Under the pieces are notes generated by a model. It had not been told where the DNA came from. It searched no databases and saw only the letters and a program-made list of their open reading frames with translations. This document shows, one piece after another, positions 17,561-28,400 of a stretch of DNA of 64,000 nucleotides. Positions within the stretch are counted from its first letter, which is position 1. Each line of letters starts with the position of its first letter. This stretch comes from Vibrio cyclitrophicus (lineage in GTDB: Bacteria > Pseudomonadota > Gammaproteobacteria > Enterobacterales > Vibrionaceae), in assembly GCA_023206055.1 (NCBI GenBank), contig CP065367.1, positions 930,001-994,000 of the forward strand, in the 5' to 3' direction. A program made the translations under genes and the position numbers.

Positions 17561-18873
17561 TACTTGTTCTCCCCTTGCCATTCTTCTGGGTGTTCAATTC
17601 TCAACGCGTAGGTCAACATGCCCATCGCGTTCAGTACGCGGTATGCCGCTAACGTTTGATCATATTCGGTGCTGATGAAGTTTCGTCGAGCCAAGAATAC
17701 CTCGACTTTCGCATCAAGCACATCGAGTAGGCTTCGTCTGCCAACATTGAATTGCTGAATATAGCCAAGCTCTGCAATTTTGGCTGCGTCTACGTTTTGT
17801 TGAAGAAGGGACTTTTGCTGTTCAAGCATCTTGTAGGCGTTCCAAGCGAGCTGAGTACCCTCTTTAACTTCACGCTCAGTTCTTAATCTGATCGCCCTTG
17901 CCTCTTCAACACGCCATGCTGACGATTCAACACGAGAGTCAGTAGAAAAGCCGTTAAACAGATCATAATCCATGGTCAGCATGATTCTCGCGTCTTCATC
18001 AACACCACCCGGTGGGTTAGAGACGTTGTCATTCTTGTTGGCATGGAGTTCCAATTTTACTTCTGGATAGTAATCGCCTTTCTCTCTACGCATCTCTTTA
18101 CGAGCAGCATCGATATCAAGCAAAGAGGCTTTGATTTCTGGGTGATTCTCGACAGCTTGTTCAAGTGCGACCTGTGCTGAGCTTGGTAATAGAGCGTAAT
18201 CAAAACGGGGATAAACCAAGTTCACAGCCGGCTTACCCACTAAGCGTAGGTACTGAGTTTGTAAATCAAACAGGTTATTTTGAGCGGCAATTAATGAAGA
18301 TTGTGCCGTCGCGACACGAGCGGAGATCTGAGCCAGATCCGAATTACTGCTCAAACCTTTACTCTTTTTATCTTGTATGTCTTGATAGATTTCTTGGTGC
18401 TCTTTTACGTTACGCTTAGACAGTTCAAGTAGCGTCTCTGCTTTGAGTATATCGAGGTAATTTCTCACTACATCTAACGATACGTTTTCAGCGCGTGAAA
18501 TCAGAGTTAAACGTTCAGCTTCTGCTTCGAATGTTAGTCGGTCGACATTCGACGTCGTTTTAAAGCCATCGAATAGCAACTGGGATACTTTTACGCCGAT
18601 TTCCGTTCGCGTTAGACCACGGTCGTCAGTGTCGAGTTTGCTTCCGCTGTTATAGCGAGTCTCTTCATAACCTGCCGCCGCGTACAAATTGACTTGTGGC
18701 ATATACAAACCACCCGCAGCGTCCCCGTCTCTGACCACCGATTGGTATCGGGAGTACTGCGCCAATATCTCTGGGCTATAGTCGATGGCGAACGCCACAG
18801 ACTCTTCTAGTGAGGCTGCTTGAGACAACCCACTCACTAGTAAGCAAGAAGAGAGTAAGATTTTTGAATGCAT
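17560..18873 (-). CDS. TolC-family outer-membrane protein of the adhesin secretion system
   Basis: The product has 437 residues with a signal peptide (MHSKILLSSCLLVSGLSQAA) and the two long helical-barrel repeats of outer-membrane efflux proteins, each with characteristic coiled-coil helices. It would form the outer-membrane channel of a type I secretion system. Its neighbours are the HlyD-type adaptor (34-bp gap upstream) and the OmpA-like gene (TAATG overlap). LapE and AggA of the Lap/Bpf systems occupy the same role. Substrate assignment to the adhesin at 22419-36749 follows from the operon. Confidence 0.9.
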   Translation of the reverse strand: MHSKILLSSCLLVSGLSQAASLEESVAFAIDYSPEILAQYSRYQSVVRDGDAAGGLYMPQVNLYAAAGYEETRYNSGSKLDTDDRGLTRTEIGVKVSQLLFDGFKTTSNVDRLTFEAEAERLTLISRAENVSLDVVRNYLDILKAETLLELSKRNVKEHQEIYQDIQDKKSKGLSSNSDLAQISARVATAQSSLIAAQNNLFDLQTQYLRLVGKPAVNLVYPRFDYALLPSSAQVALEQAVENHPEIKASLLDIDAARKEMRREKGDYYPEVKLELHANKNDNVSNPPGGVDEDARIMLTMDYDLFNGFSTDSRVESSAWRVEEARAIRLRTEREVKEGTQLAWNAYKMLEQQKSLLQQNVDAAKIAELGYIQQFNVGRRSLLDVLDAKVEVFLARRNFISTEYDQTLAAYRVLNAMGMLTYALRIEHPEEWQGENK

Positions 18874-18907
18874 TACACTTCCTTTTATATTTATGCTTTA
18901 ACCCACT

Positions 18908-20233
18908 TCATCGTTCGCGAAGTGAATTTTCCTTAGCTCGTAAAATAGGTTTTAACCAATAACTCAGTACTGTCTTTTCACCCGTCAATATATCCACTGC
19001 AACCTGCATACCTGGGATTATGCTGAACGCAGAATTATGCTTTTGGTCTTCATCTAACTGAATATGGGCTCGATAATAAGCGTTGCCGTCTTCCGTTTGT
19101 AAGGCATCGGCGCTGACATACGTTACTTTGCCTTTTAGGCCACCATAGATAACAAAGTCATACGCAGTGAATTTAACGGTTGCGCCTAATCCATTATGAA
19201 CAAACGCAATATCTTGCGGAGAGATCCTCGCTTCAACAATCAAATCACTGTTTGATGGAATGATCTCAATAATCGGCTCGCCGGGACGGACTACACCACC
19301 AATGGTACGCACAAAGATCTCTTTGACTGTACCATCAACGGGCGCGACAATTTCGGTACGCTTGAGTTGGTCGGCAATCGCCTGTTGGCTTTCGTTCAGC
19401 TGCGCTATTTTACTGGCCACTTCATTTAGTTGACCTTGTACTTTGGCGCGAAAATCTAACGCGATGCTGCGGTGATCGGCTATCGATTCCGAGTAAGCAG
19501 CAATCTGTTTCTGAGCCGCCACTTTAGAGCTGGCAATATCGCCTTTCAGCTTGACTACATCACGGTTCAGTTTCAGCAATTCCACTTCCGCAACAGCACC
19601 ACTCGCCACCACATCTTTCAGCATGTTCCGCTCACGAATTACAATATCGAGGCTGCTTTCAAGTGTCTGGATATTATTCAGCGTATCGACACGTGCTTGG
19701 TCTTGTTGCTCGATGCGAAGTGCCGCCTCTTCCAGTTCAGATTTCAATTGACCTAAACGTTCTCGATAGTTGGCTTTGGCGTTCATTAATGCGGGGTGGC
19801 TTGATACATCGATGACAATATCTTGCGGTACTAAAACCACTCGTTCATACCATTCTTTCGCATCGTTGTTTAAAACCACTGTCGACAGTTCAGCCTTTAA
19901 TCTTAATTGTTGAGCAAGCAAGGTATCCGCCTGTTGAGCAGACTCTAAAAAAGCGGCTTTAAAGCGCGTGTCTTCGAGTTTAGCCAGTGGCTGCCCTTTC
20001 ATCACAGACTGACCTTGTCGCACCATAATTTCTTGAACAAGACCGCCTTCCAAGCTCTGAATAGTTTGTACCGAAAGGCTAGGAACGACTTTGCCCTCGC
20101 CGATCACGACTTCTTCTAATGTTGCCCAGGTCGCCCAACCGATAATCGACACAATCAATAACGCGCTTAGCCAAATTAGCTTACGAGAACGAAAGGCCAA
20201 ATGATTGTTGGTCCACTGAATATCATTACTCAT
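18908..20233 (-). CDS. HlyD-type membrane fusion protein of the type I secretion system
   Basis: The product has 441 residues. One membrane helix lies at about residues 18-38 (LIWLSALLIVSIIGWATW). Then come a lipoyl-like half (EGKVVPSLSVQTIQSLEGG), a long coiled coil (about residues 90-290), the second lipoyl half (IVAPVDGTVKEIFVRTIGG) and a C-terminal beta domain. This is the periplasmic adaptor linking the ABC exporter to the TolC-type channel. Its ATG overlaps the end of the exporter gene by 8 bases (ATGAGTAA), with GGGAGG before it. The LapC/RtxD-type assignment rests on this and on the operon. Confidence 0.92.
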   Translation of the reverse strand: MSNDIQWTNNHLAFRSRKLIWLSALLIVSIIGWATWATLEEVVIGEGKVVPSLSVQTIQSLEGGLVQEIMVRQGQSVMKGQPLAKLEDTRFKAAFLESAQQADTLLAQQLRLKAELSTVVLNNDAKEWYERVVLVPQDIVIDVSSHPALMNAKANYRERLGQLKSELEEAALRIEQQDQARVDTLNNIQTLESSLDIVIRERNMLKDVVASGAVAEVELLKLNRDVVKLKGDIASSKVAAQKQIAAYSESIADHRSIALDFRAKVQGQLNEVASKIAQLNESQQAIADQLKRTEIVAPVDGTVKEIFVRTIGGVVRPGEPIIEIIPSNSDLIVEARISPQDIAFVHNGLGATVKFTAYDFVIYGGLKGKVTYVSADALQTEDGNAYYRAHIQLDEDQKHNSAFSIIPGMQVAVDILTGEKTVLSYWLKPILRAKENSLRER

Positions 20234-22385
20234 GACGACCTCCCTTCACCACTGAGACAGTCTTAAATCGACTGGTTCCCTTCGGGGCGCTTTTCTTTTG
20301 TAAAGAGAGGATATCTTTTGGTTCTCCCTCAGCCACGATCTTGCCTTTATCCAATACAACCACGCGATCACACATCATCAAGAAGGAAGATTTGTGCGAG
20401 CTGATCAGCATCGAGGTTTCTCTTGGCATACTTTGCAACGCATTGAAGAACTGTATCTCGGCTTGATTATCGAGTGCGCTGGTTGGCTCATCCATGATCA
20501 ATAGTTTTGGACAGCGATAAAGTGCCCTTGCGATAGCCACAGCTTGGCGTTGTCCTCCTGAAAGTAATCGGCCACCTTCGCCGACAGGTGTCTCTAAACC
20601 ATTGCTCAAGCGCCCCATGTAACCGTTGAGGCCGGACTGTTGTAGCGCTTGCCTTAGCTTTTCTTCATCAACGTTGGTCGCACCTAAGGTGACGTTGTCG
20701 TAAACACTGCCAAAGATAAGATTAGTGGTTTGTCCGACCCAGCCCATTCCGCTACGCAAAACATTGGTTGGCCATAACTGCCCATCAATCTCTTGATAGA
20801 AAGCTTGTCCTGTTGTTGGCAAATACTGACGTGCAACAATCGATAAAAGCGTGGTTTTTCCTGCGCCAGCCGCACCAACAAGGCCTACTCGCTCACCTGG
20901 CTTAATATCAAGAGAAATCTCTTTCAACGCAGGGCTTTGAGTATCAGGATAGGTAAACGTGACATCATCTAATCTGACTCCACCAGCAAAATCACCCTTG
21001 TCGATCACTTGGTGCTTAGATTCTTCTTGCGGTAAGTCCATGATCTGGTTGAGGCCTTCAACTGCCGAACGGGTTTGTTGGAACCTCAACATTAAAAGAG
21101 AAAGTTGATTCACTGAGCTCGCAGCACGCCCACTCAACATCACCACCGCTATCAAGCCACCCATGCTCAGCAAGCCTTCAGAGATCTGATACACACCGAA
21201 TATGATGAGAGTAATGGTGACGATCTGCTGACTCGACTGAATAGAATGAGTCACAATGTTAGAGTAATGACGAGATTGAGTCTGCCATTGAGAGAGCGAT
21301 GAAATAGTCTGCTCCCAACGCTTTTGGGTAATGCCCTCAGCATTGTTTTGCTTGATATCCGGAAGGGTTGTTAAGCAATCAAACAGCTGTGCTTGTCTTT
21401 GTGTCGACAAACGTGCGGTTTCATCGAATGTTTTCTCGACTTTACCTTTCATCGCAATGCTCAGCACAATCAATACCAACATAATTGTGACTGGGATAAA
21501 CATCATTGCACCACCTAGCCAACCAATAAGGAACAGGAATAACAAGGTGAACGGTAGGTCGACTAAAGTGACTAAAGAGATAGAGGTGAAGAAATCTTTC
21601 ACGCTATCGAAATCTTGAAGCTGTCTGGCAAAGGCGCCTACCGATTGAGGTCGATTTTCCAACTTCATACCAAGGACTTTAGAGAACAGTTGAGAAGACA
21701 ACTTGTTATCAATATAACGCCCAGCCATGTCAGTCACAGAGCTTCGTGAGCTTCTCAACACCCAATCAAAAATCACAACAATACCAACGCCTGCCGCCAG
21801 AACCCAAAGCGTGTTAAACGCTTGATTTGGCACCACGCGGTCGTACACATTCATGGTAAAAAGAGGCACGACTAGCGCGAGCAAGTTGATCAAGAATGAA
21901 GCGATAAACAGGTCTCGATACCAAGGTTTTACTTCTTTGACGACACGCCATAACCAACGGGTGTTGGATTTATTCTCGCTACGTTCATGGGATTGAACAC
22001 GCGCATCATCAAGCGCTTGAGCACCCACTTGCCAAACATACGATTCGACTTGAGTAACCAATTCTTTTAATGAAGTTTGTTGGCTGGAATGGGTTTCACA
22101 ATCCAATACTTGAAAGTGATCACCAGAGCCTTGAATAACAACGACGGGACTCCCTGTCGCAGAATTAACAGCAACAACGGGAAACTGACATTGATTCAGT
22201 AGTTCTTTTTTAACCTGGCTCAGCGTTAACCCCGATTTCTCAATCGCTCTTGGAAAAAGGGATTCATTGAGCCTTCCTTCATCTAAAGGTAGGCCAGACA
22301 ATACTTTGGAAGGATGGCTGCGAACATTAAAATGCTCACATAACCATTCAACACAACCTAGCCAGCTGTCTTTTTGTTCTACCAA
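20226..22385 (-). CDS. Type I secretion ABC exporter with C39-like domain
   Basis: The product has 719 residues. An N-terminal C39-like domain (about 1-135) comes first; I cannot match its cysteines to a catalytic Cys-His-Asp set, as is usual for HlyB/LapB-type exporters that do not cleave a leader. Then come five or six membrane helices (about 155-440) and an ATPase domain with Walker A GAAGAGKTT, signature LSGGQRQAV, Walker B LLIMDEPTSALD and H-loop SSHKS. It powers export of the adhesin in one step. The start is a TTG with AAGGAAG 7-13 bases upstream, 33 bp after the adhesin stop. Confidence 0.93.
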   Translation of the reverse strand: MVEQKDSWLGCVEWLCEHFNVRSHPSKVLSGLPLDEGRLNESLFPRAIEKSGLTLSQVKKELLNQCQFPVVAVNSATGSPVVVIQGSGDHFQVLDCETHSSQQTSLKELVTQVESYVWQVGAQALDDARVQSHERSENKSNTRWLWRVVKEVKPWYRDLFIASFLINLLALVVPLFTMNVYDRVVPNQAFNTLWVLAAGVGIVVIFDWVLRSSRSSVTDMAGRYIDNKLSSQLFSKVLGMKLENRPQSVGAFARQLQDFDSVKDFFTSISLVTLVDLPFTLLFLFLIGWLGGAMMFIPVTIMLVLIVLSIAMKGKVEKTFDETARLSTQRQAQLFDCLTTLPDIKQNNAEGITQKRWEQTISSLSQWQTQSRHYSNIVTHSIQSSQQIVTITLIIFGVYQISEGLLSMGGLIAVVMLSGRAASSVNQLSLLMLRFQQTRSAVEGLNQIMDLPQEESKHQVIDKGDFAGGVRLDDVTFTYPDTQSPALKEISLDIKPGERVGLVGAAGAGKTTLLSIVARQYLPTTGQAFYQEIDGQLWPTNVLRSGMGWVGQTTNLIFGSVYDNVTLGATNVDEEKLRQALQQSGLNGYMGRLSNGLETPVGEGGRLLSGGQRQAVAIARALYRCPKLLIMDEPTSALDNQAEIQFFNALQSMPRETSMLISSHKSSFLMMCDRVVVLDKGKIVAEGEPKDILSLQKKSAPKGTSRFKTVSVVKGGRHE

Positions 22386-22418
22386 TCTAAACTTCCTTTT
22401 ATAGACTGTACCTCTAAC

Positions 22419-25400
22419 TTACAGCGTTAAATTATTGTCTTCTATCATTTTTTGTAAAATTTGTGCTTCTAACGCACCACTACTGTCGCCTTGATACAGA
22501 TCATCGTACGTAACATCGGCTAATAAGATGTTTTGTTGAACGTCTTCGTCGCCATTAGGTTTAATAGAAATGGTCACGCCTTCACCAGATTCTTCTAAAT
22601 CTAGATATTGTGTTGCCCCTAGCCCTGTATTGAGCCCTAGACTTCCTAAAATACCCGAGAGGTCAATTGCATCAGTGTCTGGAGACGCATCAAAATCTTG
22701 AATCACATCGTAGCTTGGGGCTTCTGCACTCCCTAAGCCTGAAGATGCGAACACAAAATTATCTGAGCCCGTCCCACCAACCAGCAGGTCGTTATCATCT
22801 GTCGCGGTAACCGTAGAGTCCCCTTCAGCAACAAATTCAACCGATACGGTTTGAGGCAACCCTACCGCTTGGTTGTTGCCTATCTCAGCAGAGGGTTCAA
22901 TAGTGAGTTCAAATGGATCAACGTCATCGTAGCCGCCAGTAATAGCCAAACTCGATACATCTGCTAAATCCACCACGTATTGACCATCAACCATAGAACC
23001 GTGTGAGAAGGTCAAACCCGCAGGGATGTCATAGATGGTAATAAAGCCCACTTCAGAATCGGCAGGGTTTACAAGGGAAAGATCTAAACCGAGAGGTATC
23101 GTGCCGCTTGCTTCTGCCACAATAGATGCGTATTCAACGCTCAATAACGGAGCATCAGGCTCTGGTGTGATAATAAGTGTCATGTCTTGCGAGCTCGGGT
23201 CACCCGTGTCGACCACTAACTCACCAAGTACCGTGTTTTGATCGACCGTTCGGCCGGTAATCGTAATATCGAGGTTACCAAACGCATCGCCCGCAAAGAA
23301 TTCGAGTTCATCAACAGAACTTGCTTTAACGAGGATCGTCGCCTGTATGATGCCACCAACACTGGTGAAAGAACTGGTTTCTGAACCAATTCGAATTCGA
23401 TCTAGCCCAACTAAACCTGATGGATCCGAAGTTCCATTCACTGTTACCGTAATCGCTAAAAACTCATCACTGTTGGTTTCAAAGCTATTGGCATCAAGAG
23501 GAATCACGATGCCATCATCTTCACTTCCAGTGAGCTGTTCAGGTAAATCGAAGAACTCCACTTTATCACCAATAGGATTCACACCGACGGTGAATTCAGA
23601 TTCGGTATAGCGAATTTCTGTCGTGCCGATTTCTTGAGTAATCGCCTCAAGGACTAGATTCATATCACCACTAAAATCTCGTGGTGGCAGAATAACGAGA
23701 TTAGCAAGCTGACTTGGATCAACCTGCCATTCATAAGTAGGGTTACCATCAAAGGTACCGCCATCGACGCCATTGTTAGGAACTAATTCGTAGCTGTCGC
23801 CTACCTTTATCGCAACAACCGCACCTTCAGGCACGCCTTTCAATGCCAAGGACATATTTTCGGAGCCATCTTGGTCGATCAACTCCGCGCTTAGTGATGA
23901 CAATGAAATATAGTTGTCTTCGTCACCAACTATATCCTCAGTCACCAAGTTCGCCGCATCAGCAACAGGTTCAACGGTGATCGTCACTACGGTTGTCTTG
24001 TCTTGAGTATCCGTTTCAACGACACAATCCGCTTCATCGGTAATATTTGCCGTTACCGTTAAGGTGATTTCGCCGCTGTAATGTTCAGGTGGTGTCACCA
24101 GCACATCACTCAAGCGGCTAGGATCCGTTACCGTCCAAGTACCATTGCCGTTATCAACCAACAACCCAGTATCAGCAGGACTCTCTGATAACGTACCGCC
24201 ATTTGATACCGTAATCGTCAGGGAGTTAACGGTTTCTTTGCCGGTAGCGCTGTTACCTTCACCCGTGATTAACTGGCCATCTTCAACGCTATCACCGAGA
24301 ACGAGCTCAAGATTAAGATCCGTGGCGATATCTTCCTGGATTGTTGTCGAATCTGTGGCAACGGTAATGTCATCCACGACTGGCAGCACTTGGATACTTA
24401 TCGTTTGTTCGGTTGTTAATGTATCGCCATTACACGGCGAGGTTTCAATGGTCTTGATCGTAAAGTCGATACAGCCGGCAAAGTCTTCGTCCAATCCGGT
24501 TAACGTCAGTTTCGAGAGACCATCGGCAGTAATTGAGTAACCGACAACTTCGCCAGCCGCATCATATTCCGCAATAACACCATCACCTGAAATCTCGACG
24601 CCTTCAGGAAGAGAATCAGCAGGAATATAGAAAGAGATCGTATTGTCTGGGTCACTCGCTACATTGGTATTGAGCAAGCCCGTTAAATCGATATCTTCAC
24701 CTTCATCAGTCTTAATATCACCACCCGGTTGAATGGGACTTGGTGGGCCAACGGGGTCACAAGTACCGCCACCACCGTCATGGCCAGTGATCTGAATTTG
24801 GAATGAAGTATCAATATACTTCGAATCTTCACCATCAATCACACGAGCACGAACCACAATATCTAAAACGGGAGTATCGCTTGGGCTAGAGATCGTCATA
24901 CCGCTCAAGATTTCTTGCGCCAACTCTTGGATAGAGTCACTCGTCAGGCCGTTCGCAGAGATAATCCAGTTTCCTGAAACATCTTGAGCGGCTCCGTTCG
25001 GGTGATCGATAATCAGCGAATAACCATCAGGCACATCGATCAAGATATAATCTAAATACTCTGAGCCATCCATATCAGCGTCAACAAAAGTAACGGCGTC
25101 CGACACGTTGACCGGAGAACCATCTTTACTGATGTATAGCTGACCAGAACTTTCTAAACGAGTATCTAACTCAACCCTCGCATCGACGGTGACGCTGATT
25201 GAACCCGAGATATCTTTTACATCAGTCGTGCCTGTCGGCGAAGTGTCGGTAACTTCGTAAGTAATTGGGATCGAAAATATACCGCTCAAATCTTCAGTAG
25301 CCGTGACTGACAGTCTTCCGCTACTTAAAAGCTCGGACAATGTTGGCGTCGTAGAGTCTAATAAACTTTCTAAATCTAACCCTGAAGCTGGTACGGCGAT

Positions 25401-28400
25401 AACACTGCCATCGAAATAAAGAGTCAGATCAGCAGGAAGGCTATCAATCACATATCCCGTTAAAGACTCACTGCCATCAACATCTTGATTCACCGATGGT
25501 TCAAGATTCAATCCAATTTGACTGTCTTCAATACCTTGAGTACTCACCGTTTGACCATCTTCTTGATCGACAATCGGTGCTAATTCTACCTTTAAGGTCA
25601 TCGGGAATTCGCCCGAATCACCATCAGGCTCTGTCGAGATAGCAATAATAGTTAGCTCTAGCTCGCCACTAAAATCAGTAATTGGCTTGAGATACAAATC
25701 ATTCAGTTGGGCGTTAGAGACTTGGAATACTGGCCCTGTTACATCGTCAATGTAGGCGATGGTCAGCGACACAGGCTCACCCAATGAATCCACCAGCAAG
25801 GTGCCGTCAGGAATATTGGTCAGGAGTATATTAATCTCTTCTGAGGCATCGTCATCTGAGGTTTGGACTACAAAATCGAGACGAATCAAACCATCTTCAT
25901 TGAGAACAGATTGGTTGCTGATGACTTTGGTATCACTGTCATATTCCCAATGCGCATTTCCGCCATCCACAACAATAGGCTCATCGACGACACCCTTGAG
26001 GAAAATATTGATGGTTTTGGTATCGCTAAGCGCGGTCACATTAACAGGGTCTAACGAGTCAACTGTCGATTCATAAGAAACGGCAGTCACATTAATGAAT
26101 AGGTCTTCCGTAAAGGAGCTGATGTCTTCTTTTGGTATTAGATAAGCGGTTCCGTTCTCTATCGCTTCAGCAGAAACGAGATAAGTATTAGGACCAATTA
26201 GGTCAAACAACCCGCCTTGAATCGCCCAGCCGTCTTGTACTTCAATTTGATAACTTAACGACTCAGAACCATCGGTATCAGTCAACGCACCATTGATTAC
26301 ATTCTTTAGGAAGATGCTTTCATCTTCCAGACCTTTGTAATCTTTAACAGATAAAATTGGAGTATCAGCATCCGGTGAGATCTCTACAACGACAGTATTA
26401 ACAATATCGGCCGTTTTATCATCGGGGTCAGCGAAGGTGTTTCCCGCTTCGGTTGCAATCGCAGTAATCTCAAACTCGAATCGACCCGCAAGATTTTCAT
26501 CAGCTCTGATTTCCATTTTGTTGATTTGGTTTTGGGTGTACTCTTTGCCTTCTTTAACGGCGTTACCGTTCAAGGTGATATTGAGCCCATCTGGAATACC
26601 GCTAATGGTGTAAGACAGTTCTTCAGATGTATCTTGGTCAACCAACTGAGCAGTGATATCTAATTTAATTGGGTCTGCGTCATCTTCCACCGATTGGTAG
26701 GTGAACACTGAATCAGACCAATCCGGTGCATCAGCCACGGGTAATACCGAAACGGCAACATCAGCGGTCAATTCTTTTGGAACCGTGTCAGTACTAATGA
26801 TGGCGTTGATCGCTAGAATAACCGTTGAGGTCGTATTCGATTCATTCAGAGCTGGACGATACGTCAACTGACCATTCGGGCCGGTAAACTGGCTATCAAT
26901 CGCCGTTAACTGATTGCCTGAAAGCGTCACTTTGCCGTCTACAACCTCAAGCAGCACCCCATTCAGGTACAAGCTACCGCCTTGCAAAGAATCTTCTGAG
27001 AATTCAATAGCCGTAACGGTTTCGCTTTGGTCAACGTCTCCGGTAGAAACACTCACAACAATAATGGCATCGTTATCTTCTGTAGTTTCAGAATCCTCAT
27101 AACGAATAAAGCCTTCGTTATCATCTAGGACAAGCTCTGCAGTACTCGTGACCTCATCACCATCGGCATCGCGAACCAAATAATCAATGTCATCGATTAA
27201 TCGAGGATCGGTAGGGTCAGTTGATACATTGGCATTAGTAGTCAGTTGGTAGCTGCCATCAGAGTTAAGCGCAAACTGACCGTAGACGCTATTATCAAAA
27301 TCATTAATTAGATCAATCTCGATTGACGTAATTGCATCGGTAAAAGTGTAGGTATCACCACGATAGTCAAAACTAACAATGACGGCGCCATCCGCACCAG
27401 CAAATTCTTCTGTTAAGAACTGTCCGCTGAGATTATCGCCTTCCACCATCTCAATGGATCCAGAGCGAGAAGTTGGCACTGCATCCGTAACATTAACAGC
27501 ATAAATAGCCGGATCTGAGCTATCACCATCGGCATCAGTAACGACCAATTCAAAATTCACAGCAAGATTATTTTCACCGTCACCCGTGGCATGATCAAGC
27601 GGTGCATATAGGTTGAACTCTGTTGTGCCATCGTTGTTAAAACGAATTCGGAAGATATCGTTACCCGATGTATCTTGAGCGTAATACCAACCATCGGCAT
27701 TTGCTTCTTGCAAGGATATAGCTCGTCCGCCACTGCTGTAACCGAGGGCGTCAAAAGCATCGATGTTGATTGAAACTGATACGATATCGTCCGAACCTTG
27801 GATAATCGCGATCGATGGGCTTGGTTCTTCAGTCCCAGTTTGTTCGTTGTCACCAATGAGGCCATCTTCATCGACAGATATGCTGCCTACAACCGAGAAT
27901 GTAGGATCCTTACCATCGTATATTTTAATGTCTGACTCTTGAGTGGAACGCGAACCGTCTGAATCAATAACGACAACCGTTGTTGGTATATTCAATTCGG
28001 TATCTTTTAACCCAGTGCCATGGTCAATAGAACGATATAGATCAATCTCAACGGCAACCGTACCGGAAGCATTGGCTTCTAGGAAATAGTCCGAAGGTAG
28101 ACGAATCTGCATAATGACATCGCCATTACTTAATATCGCATCGAAACTGCCGTCACCATTGTCTCTCCAAGTTAACGCTTCACCATTATGAGTAACGGCT
28201 TCACCATCACCATCTAAAACCGCCTGACCGTTTGTCACATCAATACCAAGATAAACGATAGGATCATGCGATGCAGTGATATCCAAATTGACCACTGCGC
28301 TTTGTCTTACGCCATCTGGTGTTGTATTGGCGATAGGTGTTTCAGATAGTTCAACCGTGCCACTTCCAATAAACGGTTCACCACCGTCAGTAATAGAGAT

